From contig NZ_JANLNW010000019.1 in assembly GCF_025465945.1 (NCBI RefSeq), positions 62,001 through 126,000 of the forward strand: a stretch of 64,000 bases of DNA. The letters are read 5' to 3'. Source of the DNA: Pseudomonas sp. 6D_7.1_Bac1 (lineage in GTDB: Bacteria > Pseudomonadota > Gammaproteobacteria > Pseudomonadales > Pseudomonadaceae). The position numbers and the translations under genes were made by a program. How positions within the stretch are numbered: the stretch's first letter is position 1; every line of letters begins with the position of its first letter. This document shows, piece by piece, positions 55,106-64,000 of this stretch. Under the pieces are notes generated by a model. That model had not been told where the DNA came from, did no database searches, and saw nothing but the letters and a program-made list of their open reading frames with translations.

Positions 55106-55279
55106 ATGAACTACCTCATTTCACTGTCCATTGGTCTTGGCGTTGGCCTGCTCTACGGCGCACTGGATTTTCGTTCGCCCGCGCCACCGGCCATCGCGCT
55201 GGTGGGGTTGCTGGGCATGCTGGCTGGCGAGCAGTTGTGGCCCATGGGGCGGCAGTTGGTAGCTGGCTGGATCTCCTGA
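55106..55279 (+). CDS. XapX domain small membrane protein
   Basis: 57 aa. It begins with Y-L-I-S-L-S-I-G-L-G-V-G-L-L-Y-G and continues with S-P-A-P-P-A-I-A-L-V-G-L-L-G-M-L-x-G-E, the XapX (DUF1427) hallmark: two short membrane helices joined by an R-S-P-A-P-P loop. CGGAG lies seven bases before the ATG. It is 93 bp after the AraC gene and 30 bp before the MDR gene, so probably co-transcribed. Function unknown. Confidence 0.9.
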   Translation: MNYLISLSIGLGVGLLYGALDFRSPAPPAIALVGLLGMLAGEQLWPMGRQLVAGWIS

Positions 55280-55309
55280 AATCCCTTCATTTATCTGGTA
55301 GACATTCCC

Positions 55310-56266
55310 ATGAAAGCTCTGCAATTCGATAAAACCGGTGATCTGGCGGCCTTGCGCTACGTTGAGCTGCCGACTCCGATTCCGGGCGCCAACGAGGTGC
55401 TGGTGCAGATCAAAGCCGCTGGTTTGAACCCCAGCGATGTGAAGAACGTGCTCGGACGTTTTCCCTACACCACGCTGCCACGAATCCCCGGACGCGACTT
55501 CGCCGGCGTGGTGATTGAAGGCCCGCAGGCGCTGATCGGTCAGGAAGTCTGGGGCACGGGCCGCGAGTTGGGCTTTTTCGCCGATGGCTCTCATGCGCAA
55601 TTCGTGAAACTGCCGGCCAAGGGCGTCGCACTCAAACCAACGCATTTGAGTTTTGCCCAGGCGGCCAGCCTTGGCGTGCCTTACACCACCGCGTGGGATG
55701 CACTGGAGCGCAGCCTGGTAACCGCGCAAACCCGTTTGCTAGTGATCGGTGGTGGTGCGGTAGGGAGCGCGGCGTTGGCGCTGGCGAAAATTCGTGGCGC
55801 TCAGGTGTTGGCGGCAGCGCGGCGTCCGGAGCAGGTCAAGGCCTTGCAGGCCCAGGGTTTCAATACGATCCAACTGGCAAAGCCGGAGGAGCTGGGCGCT
55901 CAGGTCAATGCGGTTTTCGCCGGCGGCGCTGACGTGATTTTTGACACCACTGGCTTCTGGCTGCCGGCGGCGGTAGCGGCGTTGGCGACCTTCGGCCGTA
56001 TTGCAATCATTGCAGCACCGGTCGACGGGCATGTGCAACTGCCGGCGCTGGCGTTGTATCGCCGGGGCGGTTCGGTGGTTGGAATCAACTCGCTGCTGTA
56101 CGGCGTCGAAGCCTGCGCGGCGATGCTTGAGCAGTTCGGTCGGTTCTTTGATGAGGGCTTGTTGCCGCTGCCGGAAGGGCTGGTGGAGTCGCCACTGGCC
56201 GAGGGGGTTGAGCGTTATGCCGAGGTGAATCAGGGCAGTGGCGACAAAGTGATTTTGTTGCCTTGA
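55310..56266 (+). CDS. Zinc-free MDR-family oxidoreductase (quinone reductase-like)
   Basis: 318 aa medium-chain dehydrogenase. The GroES-like N-domain carries G-L-N-P-S-D-V-K-N, and the Rossmann domain has V-I-G-G-G-A-V-G-S-A-A-L. The structural- and catalytic-zinc cysteines are absent, which fits the quinone oxidoreductase/crotonyl-CoA reductase-like branch using NADPH. It follows XapX and is probably in the same unit under the AraC regulator. Confidence 0.87.
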   Translation: MKALQFDKTGDLAALRYVELPTPIPGANEVLVQIKAAGLNPSDVKNVLGRFPYTTLPRIPGRDFAGVVIEGPQALIGQEVWGTGRELGFFADGSHAQFVKLPAKGVALKPTHLSFAQAASLGVPYTTAWDALERSLVTAQTRLLVIGGGAVGSAALALAKIRGAQVLAAARRPEQVKALQAQGFNTIQLAKPEELGAQVNAVFAGGADVIFDTTGFWLPAAVAALATFGRIAIIAAPVDGHVQLPALALYRRGGSVVGINSLLYGVEACAAMLEQFGRFFDEGLLPLPEGLVESPLAEGVERYAEVNQGSGDKVILLP

Positions 56267-56305
56267 AATTGTCGGTTCCGATGTGATCCATCGACGGGTG
56301 ATGAC

Positions 56306-56439
56306 CGTGGCGAGGGAGCTTGCTCCCGTTCGGCTGCGAAGTAGTCGCAAAGCGGATGACGCGTTCCGGCATTTGGAACGCGAATTCCATTATTGGGCCG
56401 GCTGCGCCGTCCAGCGGGAGCAAGCTCCCTCGCCACAGG
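56306..56439. repeat. REP pair, GGCGAGGGAGCTTGCTCCC family
   Basis: GTGGCGAGGGAGCTTGCTCCCG (56307-56328) and, inverted, CGGGAGCAAGCTCCCTCGCCACAGG (56415-56439). It lies between convergent genes, abutting the end of the nucleoside permease gene. Same family as 18141-18236. Confidence 0.85.
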
Positions 56440-57474
56440 TTACGCCTCAGGCACACCATTCTCCCACGCCGACCAGTTCTTCAGAATCTCCTGTACCAGC
56501 GGGTTACCGGTGCGGAAGAGGTTTTCCAGGGCGGGGACGAACCCACCTTGATCGGCGTACTTGAGCAGGTTGTCGACTTCGCTGTACCCCGGATACGGAC
56601 GGTCGAAGTCGGAACCAGCGCGTACCACCGCCAGGCGCTGGATATCCACCAGACCTTCACGGCTGGCGCGCAGCAGCGCTTCATACGTTGAGTTGTCTTC
56701 CTGCTGAGTCGTGCAATAAACGCCTTTGTTGTCCGTCAGCAATCGGGTCCAGACGTCGGCGCGCTCGCTCAGGCGTGTTCCGGAATACCAGGTATTGCCC
56801 GCCAGCGTGTCGCACTGCGTGACCACTGGCGGCTGATTGGCCGGGGCGTAGGGGTATTTCACCCGCCACGCGGCGGACTCCTGGCTTTCGCTCAACGCTA
56901 CGTTGTGGGTCAGGGTGAAGGCCTTGGCTTGCAGCTTCGGGTTGAGTTCGAAGACTTCGGTCTTGTAGTCCAGCGGTGGTTTCTCGTTCGGGCCTTGGGT
57001 ATTGATGCCGATGTAACCGGTCGGCCACGCCGAAGGAACGTCTCGCGAGTCCAGTTCCCACTGGGTGCCGAATTCCACCAGGTAATGGGCCCACGCAGCG
57101 GTGCCGATGGTGCCGCGGTGCGGGTTGATGCCGGCAATTCCGGCGATCAGGAAATAGCTTTTGCGCAGGTCGAATTTCGGCGACAGGGCCAATGCCAGCG
57201 TGGAGGCTGCGGCGTTGGTCTGGCCCATGCCAGTGACCATCAGGCACACCTGCTGTGTATTGCAGCGAATGTTCGGGTACTCGGCGGAAAGTCCTGGTAC
57301 ACGGATCTCCTGTTTGAGTTCCAGACGATCAATCCAGTTTTGCGCTTCCGGGGCGAACATGCTGATCAGCATGACTTTCGGGGTGATCGGGGCCTCGGCC
57401 GCCCAGACACTGGAAGAGAGCAGGGCGCTGCAGGTCAGACCGGCTGACAGAGAAAGGCGGGTAATTGCGTGCAT
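56440..57474 (-). CDS. Purine nucleoside permease family protein (NUP)
   Basis: 344 aa, with signal peptide ending V-W-A-A. The family pattern is F-A-P-E-A-Q-N-W near residue 40, V-T-G-M-G-Q-T-N-A-A and F-L-I-A-G-I-A-G-I-N-P. The fold resembles nucleoside phosphorylases, and the family name comes from a yeast permease; in bacteria these exported proteins sit with Tsx-like porins and probably bind or cleave nucleosides in the periplasm. AGGAGG precedes the ATG. It lies 42 bp downstream of the porin gene. Confidence 0.88.
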   Translation of the reverse strand: MHAITRLSLSAGLTCSALLSSSVWAAEAPITPKVMLISMFAPEAQNWIDRLELKQEIRVPGLSAEYPNIRCNTQQVCLMVTGMGQTNAAASTLALALSPKFDLRKSYFLIAGIAGINPHRGTIGTAAWAHYLVEFGTQWELDSRDVPSAWPTGYIGINTQGPNEKPPLDYKTEVFELNPKLQAKAFTLTHNVALSESQESAAWRVKYPYAPANQPPVVTQCDTLAGNTWYSGTRLSERADVWTRLLTDNKGVYCTTQQEDNSTYEALLRASREGLVDIQRLAVVRAGSDFDRPYPGYSEVDNLLKYADQGGFVPALENLFRTGNPLVQEILKNWSAWENGVPEA

Positions 57475-57516
57475 GGAACCTCCTTGGTAGATGTTGATAA
57501 CGAACCAGCTTGCCAC

Positions 57517-58473
57517 TCAGAATTGATACCCGACACCCGCGTAGTAACCCCAGCCCTCGGAGCGAGCGCGGAAGTTGCCGTCACCAAAGTTCAACTCACT
57601 GCCATCTTCCCAGTTGCCGCCGTTATGGAAATAACGCCCGACCAGGGTGAAGCGCAGGTGTGTGAATGAATAGAGCAATACGTTGGTGGCCACGGTAGCG
57701 TTGGCCGTGCGTGCCGGATTGTCTTTATGCAGGTCCGAGCCAAAGTCGAAGTTGGTGAAACCAATGTAGGTCAGTGACGCGCCATTGCTGAAGCTGTCGA
57801 TGGGCACGACGTACTTCAACTGGGCGCGATAACCGTCCCACGAGTACTCGTTGCTGGCGCCGTAGTTCTCCCACTGATAACGCCCGTAGATGTTGGCCGA
57901 CAGGTTGACCCGCGAATGGGTGTCAATGTCGGTGCCCAGGCCACTGTAAAGCGTGTTGGCGCGATTGGCGGTGCTGCTGCCGTGGTCGTAGATCCAGTCG
58001 AAGGCGACATACCATTCCTTGAATGGCCCGACCGCCAGGCTGCGACCGGCCAGGTAGTCGATGGAAATGCGCGGTTCGTGCTCCATGAACAGCGGCGAGC
58101 CGTGATCCCAGACGCCTTTGTCATGGCTGTTGCCGATGCCGAGGATCTTCGGGGCGTCAATGTAGCCATACAGTTCAAACGGTCCCTTGCGCCCGAAATA
58201 TTCGTACTCCAGGTAAACGTCATCCGCCGGCTGTGGGCCGAAGCTGATGTCCTTGCTGCCGATCAGCATCAGGTCCTGGTTGAACCAGTCCGACAGGTAC
58301 GCACCCTTTTTCGGTGGGCTGGCTTCGGCGCTGAGGGCTTCGCCTTGTGCGGACTCATCAACGGTTTCTTCCTGGGCGTGGGCGACCGGGCTGAGAAGTC
58401 CTGTAACGGTACTTAATACCAAGGAAACGGCAAAAGCGGGGCAGGACGCGGTGCGTCTGGGAGTGGCGTGCAT
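57517..58473 (-). CDS. Tsx-like nucleoside-specific outer membrane channel
   Basis: 318 aa, with signal peptide ending V-A-H-A. It has the 12-strand Tsx barrel pattern: S-D-W-F-N-Q-D-L-M-L-I-G, E-Y-E-Y-F-G-R-K-G-P-F-E-L-Y-G-Y, M-E-H-E-P-R-I-S-I-D, and a terminal aromatic Y-A-G-V-G-Y-Q-F for barrel insertion. It passes nucleosides across the outer membrane. It is first in a two-gene operon behind a PurR-like palindrome. AAGGA lies nine bases before the ATG. Confidence 0.9.
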   Translation of the reverse strand: MHATPRRTASCPAFAVSLVLSTVTGLLSPVAHAQEETVDESAQGEALSAEASPPKKGAYLSDWFNQDLMLIGSKDISFGPQPADDVYLEYEYFGRKGPFELYGYIDAPKILGIGNSHDKGVWDHGSPLFMEHEPRISIDYLAGRSLAVGPFKEWYVAFDWIYDHGSSTANRANTLYSGLGTDIDTHSRVNLSANIYGRYQWENYGASNEYSWDGYRAQLKYVVPIDSFSNGASLTYIGFTNFDFGSDLHKDNPARTANATVATNVLLYSFTHLRFTLVGRYFHNGGNWEDGSELNFGDGNFRARSEGWGYYAGVGYQF

Positions 58474-58545
58474 TGAAAATCCTTGTTCGTGCAGTGGTGG
58501 GTCGAACTTGAGCACTCATGCGTTGAAGTATCGTTCAAGCTTCTG

Positions 58546-58561
58546 ACGCAAACGTTTGCAT
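58546..58561. promoter_or_regulatory. LacI/PurR-type operator upstream of the nucleoside operon
   Basis: ACGCAAACGTTTGCAT: a perfect 12-bp palindrome GCAAACGTTTGC (58548-58559), and 15 of 16 positions of the E. coli PurR box. It lies 73 bp before the Tsx-like start codon. A LacI-family regulator with a CG-centred operator is the likely ligand. Confidence 0.8.
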
Positions 58562-58740
58562 GTTGCGGACCAATTTGGAACAGGCGCTTGAATTAAAGAG
58601 AAATTTTGTGAATTAGCTGACGTTTTGCTCAGCAATGTGTTCCATCGGCGGGCGGGTCTGTACGAAAGCGGGGCGGGCACTGTCAGCTCTTGCGCCGCGC
58701 TCTGTTAGAATTGCTCAACTTGAATTCCAGAGGTGCCCCC

Positions 58741-59775
58741 ATGAGCGAGCCGATTCGCCTGACCCAGTACAGCCACGGTGCGGGCTGTGGTTGCAAGATT
58801 TCGCCTCAGGTGCTGGAGGTGATTCTGGCCGGCAGCGGCGCGCAGAATCTCGACCCTAAGCTCTGGGTGGGTAATGCATCGCGCGATGACGCAGCGGTGT
58901 ATGCCATCGACGACGAGCGTGGCGTGGTGTCGACCACTGACTTCTTCATGCCGATTGTCGATGACCCGTTCGATTTCGGTCGTATCGCTGCCACCAATGC
59001 CATCAGCGACATTTACGCCATGGGCGGTGATCCGTTGATGGCGATTGCAATCCTCGGCTGGCCGGTCAACGTGCTGGCGCCGGAGATTGCCCGGGAAGTG
59101 ATTCGCGGCGGCCGTTCGGTCTGTGATGAGGCGGGCATTCCCCTGGCCGGCGGGCATTCGATCGATGCGCCGGAGCCGATCTTCGGCCTGGCGGTCACCG
59201 GGCTCGTGCAAAAACGCCACATGAAACGCAATGACACCGCCACCGCCGGTTGCTTGCTGTACCTCACCAAACCGCTGGGCATCGGCATCCTCACCACGGC
59301 CGAGAAGAAGGGCAAACTGCGCGCCAGCGACATCGGCCTGGCCCGTGACTGGATGTGTACCCTGAACAAACCCGGTAGTCGCTTTGGCAAACTCGATGGT
59401 GTGACCGCGATGACCGACGTTACCGGTTTCGGGTTGCTGGGGCATCTGGTGGAAATGGCCGATGGCAGCGGTGTGACCGCGCGTATTTATTACGACCGCG
59501 TGCCACGTCTGCCGGGCGTTGAGTACTACCTCGATCAAGGCTGTGTGCCGGGCGGGACGCTGCGTAACTTCGACAGTTATGCCGACAAGATTGGACGCAT
59601 ACAGGAACTGCACAAGCGTGTGCTGTGCGATCCGCAAACCAGCGGCGGTTTGCTGGTCGCCGTGACGCCCGAGGGTAACGAGCAGTTCCTGGCCGTTGCC
59701 GCCGAGCTGGGGCTGAACCTGTCACCGATTGGCGAACTGGTTGAGCGACAGAGCAACGCGGTAGAGGTGATTTGA
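58741..59775 (+). CDS. selD: Selenide, water dikinase
   Basis: 344 aa. The active-site loop H-G-A-G-C-G-C-K contains Cys16 (E. coli Cys17) and Lys19 (E. coli Lys20). S-D-I-Y-A-M-G-G and the Asp residues of the ATP/Mg site are in place. It makes selenophosphate from selenide and ATP. ATG 58741 is behind GAGG. The stop overlaps the selU start (TGATG). No selA, selB or selC is in the window, so only use in tRNA modification can be inferred here. Confidence 0.96.
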   Translation: MSEPIRLTQYSHGAGCGCKISPQVLEVILAGSGAQNLDPKLWVGNASRDDAAVYAIDDERGVVSTTDFFMPIVDDPFDFGRIAATNAISDIYAMGGDPLMAIAILGWPVNVLAPEIAREVIRGGRSVCDEAGIPLAGGHSIDAPEPIFGLAVTGLVQKRHMKRNDTATAGCLLYLTKPLGIGILTTAEKKGKLRASDIGLARDWMCTLNKPGSRFGKLDGVTAMTDVTGFGLLGHLVEMADGSGVTARIYYDRVPRLPGVEYYLDQGCVPGGTLRNFDSYADKIGRIQELHKRVLCDPQTSGGLLVAVTPEGNEQFLAVAAELGLNLSPIGELVERQSNAVEVI

Positions 59776-60872
59776 TGCCCATCGATATCACTGATTACCG
59801 CGACATCTTCCTCAATGATCGGCCAATGATGGATACCCGTGCGCCGGTCGAGTTCACCAAGGGTTCGTTCCCCGGGGTGATCAACCTGCCGCTGATGACG
59901 GACGACGAGCGTGAGCGGATCGGCACCTGCTACAAACAGCAAGGTCAGCAGGCCGCCATCGTGCTTGGACATCAGCTGGTATCGGGTGAGATCAAGGCGG
60001 CGCGCATCCAGGCGTGGGCTGATTTTGCCCGGGGCAATCCTGACGGTTGTCTGTATTGCTTTCGCGGCGGTTTACGTTCGCAGATCGTTCAGCAATGGCT
60101 CAAGGACGAGGCGGGCATCGACTACCCCCGGGTGGGTGGCGGCTACAAGGCGATGCGGACTTTCCTGCTGGAAACGGTCGATCAGGCGGTCGAGCAGTGC
60201 GATTTCGTACTGCTCGGTGGTATGACCGGTACCGGTAAAACCGACGTCCTCACCCGTTTGAACAACGGTCTGGACCTTGAAGGCCACGCCAATCATCGCG
60301 GCTCCAGCTTCGGCAAGCGTGCGACCGGGCAGCCCTCCAACATCGACTTCGAGAACCGCCTGGCGGTGGACGTGCTGAAAAAACGCGCCCAAGGAATCGA
60401 ACAGTTCGTGCTCGAAGATGAGAGCCGCATGGTGGGCAGCTGTGCCTTGCCACTGCCGCTGTATCAGGGCATGCAGCAGTATCCGATGGTCTGGCTCGAA
60501 GACAGCCTGGAAGGTCGGGTCGAGCGGATTTTGCGTGATTACGTGGTGAACCTGTATGCGGAATTCATCGCCGTGTATGGCGAAGAAGGCTTCGCGCAGT
60601 TCTCTGAACGTTTGCTGGGCAGTTTGAACAATATCAGCAAGCGTCTGGGTGGCGAGCGTCACCAGCGCATGTTCGATTTGATGGAAGCCGCGTTGGCCGA
60701 GCAGGTGCGCAGCGGTGCAGTGGACTTGCACCGTGGCTGGATCGAAGGATTGTTGAAAGAGTATTACGACCCGATGTACGCCTTCCAGCGCGAGAAGAAA
60801 GAGGCCCGAATCGAGTTCTCCGGTGAACAGGCCGCCGTGCTCGAGTACTTGCGTGAGCGGGCTAACCGGTAA
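59775..60872 (+). CDS. selU: tRNA 2-selenouridine synthase
   Basis: 365 aa. An N-terminal rhodanese domain (1-130, catalytic Cys in Y-C-F-R-G-G-L-R-S near residue 95) is joined to a P-loop domain (G-G-M-T-G-T-G-K-T near 152). It replaces the sulfur of mnm5s2U34 in tRNA with selenium from selenophosphate, via a geranylated intermediate. It is translationally coupled to selD; the gene is also called mnmH or ybbB. Confidence 0.95.
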   Translation: MPIDITDYRDIFLNDRPMMDTRAPVEFTKGSFPGVINLPLMTDDERERIGTCYKQQGQQAAIVLGHQLVSGEIKAARIQAWADFARGNPDGCLYCFRGGLRSQIVQQWLKDEAGIDYPRVGGGYKAMRTFLLETVDQAVEQCDFVLLGGMTGTGKTDVLTRLNNGLDLEGHANHRGSSFGKRATGQPSNIDFENRLAVDVLKKRAQGIEQFVLEDESRMVGSCALPLPLYQGMQQYPMVWLEDSLEGRVERILRDYVVNLYAEFIAVYGEEGFAQFSERLLGSLNNISKRLGGERHQRMFDLMEAALAEQVRSGAVDLHRGWIEGLLKEYYDPMYAFQREKKEARIEFSGEQAAVLEYLRERANR

Positions 60873-60915
60873 AGCTCAGAGGCAGGCGTTGGCCAACCAA
60901 CGCCTGCAATCCCCT

Positions 60916-61971
60916 TTAAAGCACCAACGCCCCGATCAGCCCGCAAATCACGCCAATCAACATGGTTAGCCCAGCCACGGTCACCAGCACTCGGGTGTCG
61001 AAGTCCTTACGCAGCATCAACAGCGACGGCAGGCTGATGCTCGGCAAGGTCATGAGCAGGGCCACGGCCGGTGCGGTACCCATACCCAAGGTCATCATGG
61101 TCTGCACGATGGGAATTTCCGCGGCGGTGGGGATCATGAACAGCGTGCCGACGATGGCCAGCGGTATCAGCCATAGCAAGCTGTTGGCCATCGCGCCGTC
61201 AACGTGAGGGAACAACCAGACCCGGGCGGCGCCCAGAACCAGTACTGCCAGCACGTAGACCGGAATGGTGGTCCAGAACAGTTGCCACAAGGTTCGCGCC
61301 CAGCGGCTCAGGAAGGGTTGGGTGTCGGTTGTGCGGGTGGCTTCGGCCACTGCTTCCAGCGCCGCTTCCGGCATGTACTCGGGGCGCGAGATACGTTGGG
61401 CGACCAACGAAACACCCAGTACCAGCACAATCCCCGCCACCAGCCGCAGTGCGGTAAAGCCCCAGCCGAGCACGAAGCCCATGAACACCAGCGTTGCCGG
61501 GTTGAGTACCGGGTTGGCAATCCAGAAGGCCAGCGCCGCACCCACCGAGACGTTCTGACGGCGCATGCCTGACACCACGGGCGCGGCGCAGCAGGTGCAC
61601 ATCATGCCTGGCAGGGCGAACAACCCGCCGCGCAGGGTCGAAGAAAAACCGGCACGGCCGAACAGGCGCAGCAGCCAGTCTCGCGGAATCAATACCTGCA
61701 GCAGCGAACCCAGAATCACTGCCAGTACGGCCGCTTTCCAGATCGCCAGGAAGTACACCTTGGCGTACGCCAGTGCAGCGGCCAGCGGTGCGGTTTGCTC
61801 ATCGTTGAGGATCGACGCGCCGATACTGTGACTGTCGGCGGCCACGAAAGCCTTGAGGTAGTAGGGCGACCACTTGACGTAATAGAGGCCGATACAGGCG
61901 ACCAGCAAGAACAGGGCGGGTTTCCACCAGAGCGCCAGGCTCCGGTTGGGGGCCGCTAAGGAGTTGGACAT
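60916..61971 (-). CDS. Permease of the DUF318/ArsP family
   Basis: 351 aa with eight or nine predicted membrane helices. The signature M-C-T-C-C-A-A-P-V in the first half (near residue 125) and N-P-V-L-N-P-A-T belong to the PF03773 permeases, which include the organoarsenical exporter ArsP. The triple cysteine may bind a thiophilic metal or metalloid. It is alone and convergent with selU. GGAGCC lies eight bases before the ATG. Confidence 0.85.
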   Translation of the reverse strand: MSNSLAAPNRSLALWWKPALFLLVACIGLYYVKWSPYYLKAFVAADSHSIGASILNDEQTAPLAAALAYAKVYFLAIWKAAVLAVILGSLLQVLIPRDWLLRLFGRAGFSSTLRGGLFALPGMMCTCCAAPVVSGMRRQNVSVGAALAFWIANPVLNPATLVFMGFVLGWGFTALRLVAGIVLVLGVSLVAQRISRPEYMPEAALEAVAEATRTTDTQPFLSRWARTLWQLFWTTIPVYVLAVLVLGAARVWLFPHVDGAMANSLLWLIPLAIVGTLFMIPTAAEIPIVQTMMTLGMGTAPAVALLMTLPSISLPSLLMLRKDFDTRVLVTVAGLTMLIGVICGLIGALVL

Positions 61972-62180
61972 GCAGAGGCTCCGGACAATAGGGACAGTGG
62001 CGCATCATACTCCAGTGCAGTCTAGTCCAGAGGCTCGGATAACGATGGGCACAAGCCGACCCATTATGATTTAACCTGCCCCAATCAACGCCGTGCCTAT
62101 AATCTAGCCGCCTTACAGGACGGGCATCCGCCGCAACCAACGCCCTCCATCAGCCATTCATTTGTCACTGGATGTTCACT

Positions 62181-62879
62181 ATGACCGATCTGTCTGCGTT
62201 CCCGATCACCGAAAAATGGCCTGCCCAGTTTCCCGAGTGGATACAGCTTTACTCCCTGCCGACACCCAACGGCGTCAAAGTCTCGATCATGCTCGAAGAG
62301 ATCGGCTTGCCTTACGAGCCGCATCGGGTGGGTTTCGACACCAATGATCAGCTGTCTCCAGCGTTTTTGTCACTGAACCCCAACAACAAGATTCCGGCGA
62401 TCCTGGACCCCCATGGACCGGATGATCAGCCACTGGCGCTGTTCGAGTCCGGGGCGATTCTGATCTACCTCGCCGACAAAAGCGGGCAACTGCTGGCGCA
62501 GGAATCGGCTGCGCGTTACGAGACGATTCAGTGGCTGATGTTTCAAATGGGCGGCATCGGGCCGATGTTTGGCCAGTTGGGCTTTTTCAATAAATTTGCC
62601 GGCAAGGATTACGAGGACAAACGCCCGCGTGACCGCTACGTCGACGAAAGCAAGCGTTTGCTGAACGTGCTCGATGGTCGCCTGGAAGGTCGCGACTGGA
62701 TCATGGGCGAGCGTTACACCATTGCCGATATCGCGACTTTCCCCTGGGTGCGCAACCTGATCGGCTTCTATGAGGCGGGTGACCTGGTCGGGATCAAGAA
62801 CTTCCCGAATGTATTGCGTGTGCTGGAACGCTTCCTGGCACGTCCTGCGGTGATTCGTGGTCTGGAAATTCCCAAGTAA
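62181..62879 (+). CDS. Glutathione S-transferase family protein (YghU/YfcG-like)
   Basis: 232 aa. A thioredoxin-like N-domain (about 20-110; Y-S-L-P-T-P-N-G-V-K-V-S with the Thr-Asn active-site pair, N-K-I-P-A-I, F-E-S-G-A-I) and an all-helical C-domain (I-A-D-I-A-T-F-P-W). YfcG/YghU proteins are glutathione-dependent disulfide-bond reductases. A -10-like TATAAT lies near 62096. ATG 62181 is preferred; ATG 62172 is possible. Confidence 0.88.
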   Translation: MTDLSAFPITEKWPAQFPEWIQLYSLPTPNGVKVSIMLEEIGLPYEPHRVGFDTNDQLSPAFLSLNPNNKIPAILDPHGPDDQPLALFESGAILIYLADKSGQLLAQESAARYETIQWLMFQMGGIGPMFGQLGFFNKFAGKDYEDKRPRDRYVDESKRLLNVLDGRLEGRDWIMGERYTIADIATFPWVRNLIGFYEAGDLVGIKNFPNVLRVLERFLARPAVIRGLEIPK

Positions 62880-63106
62880 CGGCAAACAACGCCACTCCAG
62901 CGCAATGCCTTGGAGTGGCGTTACGTCGCGATCAAGAGTCTGCTGGCGGAGCCTGAGGTTTTTTGCTGAAAGCGCCAGACTGTTACCGAATCGGAAACAA
63001 ACTCTTCCCGAACTTGCGTTTGTATCGTTGGGGGAGAGGGGCATAAGCTGCCTTCCTTTGCGACTTTCGTCTTGTCCAGGCCGTTGGCCTCCTGCCAGGA
63101 AATCCT

Positions 63107-64000
63107 ATGTCCAGCCAGTTCCCCGAAGCCCGTCCGCGCCGTTTGCGCCGCAATCCGCAGTTGCGCAACCTGTTCCAGGAAACCGAGTTCAGCCTCAATG
63201 ACCTGGTGCTGCCGATCTTTGTCGAAGAGGAAATCGACGATTTCGTGCCTATTACCAGCATGCCTGGCGTGCGGCGGATTCCAGAGTCGAAACTGGCCGG
63301 GGAAGTCGAGCGCTATGCGCGGGCGGGCATCAAATCGGTGATGACCTTCGGGGTCTCCCATCACCTGGATGGCAGCGGCAGCGACACCTGGAACGAAAAC
63401 GGTCTGGTGTCACGCATGGCGCGGATCTGCAAGGACGCGGTGCCGGAGATGATCGTGATGTCCGACACCTGTTTTTGTGAGTACACCGATCATGGCCACT
63501 GTGGGGTGATTCACGCGGGTGAAGTCGACAACGACAAAACCCTGATCAACCTCGGCAAGCAAGCCGTCGCCGCTGCACGTGCCGGGGCAGACGTGATTGC
63601 GCCTTCAGCGGCGATGGACGGGCAGGTTCAGGCCATTCGCCGGGCCCTCGACGAAGCCGGTTTCAACCAGACCTCGATCATGGCCTATTCGACCAAATTC
63701 GCCTCGGCACTCTACGGCCCGTTCCGCGAAGCCGGTGGCAGCGCGCTCAAAGGTGATCGCAAAAGTTACCAGATGAACCCGATGAACCGCCGCGAAGCGG
63801 TGCGCGAATCGTTGCTTGACGAACAGGAAGGCGCCGATGCGCTGATGGTCAAGCCGGCCGGTGCGTATCTGGACATCATCCGTGATATCCGTGAAGCGTC
63901 GCGTTTGCCGTTGGCGGCTTATCAGGTGAGTGGCGAGTACGCGATGATCAAGTTCGGCGCCGCCGCCGGTGCCATCGATGAAGACCGCGTGGTACGCGAG
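63107..64000 (+). CDS. hemB: Delta-aminolevulinic acid dehydratase, zinc type (3' partial)
   Basis: 298 codons are visible, and the gene runs off the window. Schiff-base lysines are Lys197 (M-A-Y-S-T-K-F-A-S) and Lys249 (L-M-V-K-P-A-G). The metal site is [13 protein letters not shown], with Cys122, Cys124 and Cys132, the zinc-binding triad of E. coli HemB. The usual Pseudomonas HemB is the Mg-dependent form with Asp/Ala at these positions, so this is probably a second copy. It condenses two 5-aminolevulinate molecules to porphobilinogen in haem synthesis. AGGA lies seven bases before the ATG. Confidence 0.93.
   Translation, partial: MSSQFPEARPRRLRRNPQLRNLFQETEFSLNDLVLPIFVEEEIDDFVPITSMPGVRRIPESKLAGEVERYARAGIKSVMTFGVSHHLDGSGSDTWNENGLVSRMARICKDAVPEMIVMSDTCFCEYTDHGHCGVIHAGEVDNDKTLINLGKQAVAAARAGADVIAPSAAMDGQVQAIRRALDEAGFNQTSIMAYSTKFASALYGPFREAGGSALKGDRKSYQMNPMNRREAVRESLLDEQEGADALMVKPAGAYLDIIRDIREASRLPLAAYQVSGEYAMIKFGAAAGAIDEDRVVRE

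Overview
The window is a chromosomal segment of a fluorescent Pseudomonas, most likely the P. fluorescens group. Indicators are dense GC-rich coding, REP/BIME-type intergenic repeats, a PrrF-type iron sRNA, a CrcZ/CrcX/CrcY-type sRNA beside the HMG-CoA lyase gene, the liu leucine/isovalerate genes, phnWX with its LysR regulator, selD-selU and a PmtA-like metallothionein. Species cannot be fixed from the sequence alone. No rRNA, tRNA, CRISPR array or intact insertion sequence was seen.

Layout. 0-3.7 kb: a Roc-like signalling locus (hybrid sensor kinase cut by the window edge, REC-EAL phosphodiesterase, convergent NarL-type regulator). 3.8-7.3 kb: an accessory insert with a decayed ISL3 transposase, a small orphan ORF, and a full-length ExoU-type patatin phospholipase followed by its SpcU-type chaperone. 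7.5-14.5 kb: fadH, a PLP-dependent deaminase/desulfhydrase, cytochrome b561, and phnX-phnW with a divergent LysR regulator. 14.5-20.8 kb: a DUF6124 gene behind a long structured leader, an orphan VgrG-like protein with an unfamiliar C-terminus, a YebC paralogue, an LRR-protein kinase and zapE. 21-27.6 kb: a seven-gene Csu-type (archaic) chaperone-usher pilus operon. 27.6-30.7 kb: an ECF sigma/anti-sigma pair divergent from an SrpA-type catalase and cytochrome b561, with matching ECF promoters facing both ways. 30.7-35.5 kb: MFS pump with HxlR regulator, M14 carboxypeptidase, PrrF sRNA, DUF3077-type gene, an S24-fold repressor with degenerate catalytic residues, and a MITE-like element.

35.5-47.6 kb is a branched-chain/acyl-CoA catabolism block: liuABCD, a divergent acyl-CoA ligase, a sigma-54-driven Crc-type sRNA, HMG-CoA lyase, LiuR, and a divergent LysR/acyl-CoA dehydrogenase pair. 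Perfect palindromes built on ACGTTAACGT precede liuA and liuR and are the likely LiuR operators. 47.6-58.5 kb holds smaller units: FtrA-like regulator, rhodanese, class I amidotransferase, amino-acid binding protein, AstE-like deacylase, esterase, DcrB-like protein, metallothionein, AraC regulator, XapX, MDR oxidoreductase, and a nucleoside operon (nucleoside permease family protein and Tsx-like porin) behind a PurR-type palindrome. 58.7-64 kb: selD-selU, an ArsP-like permease, a GST, and an E. coli-type zinc HemB that runs off the window.

The most notable items are the ExoU-SpcU cassette outside its best-known host, the mirrored ECF promoters, the structured leader of the DUF6124 gene, the apparently non-cleavable S24 repressor, and the two recognisable sRNAs.
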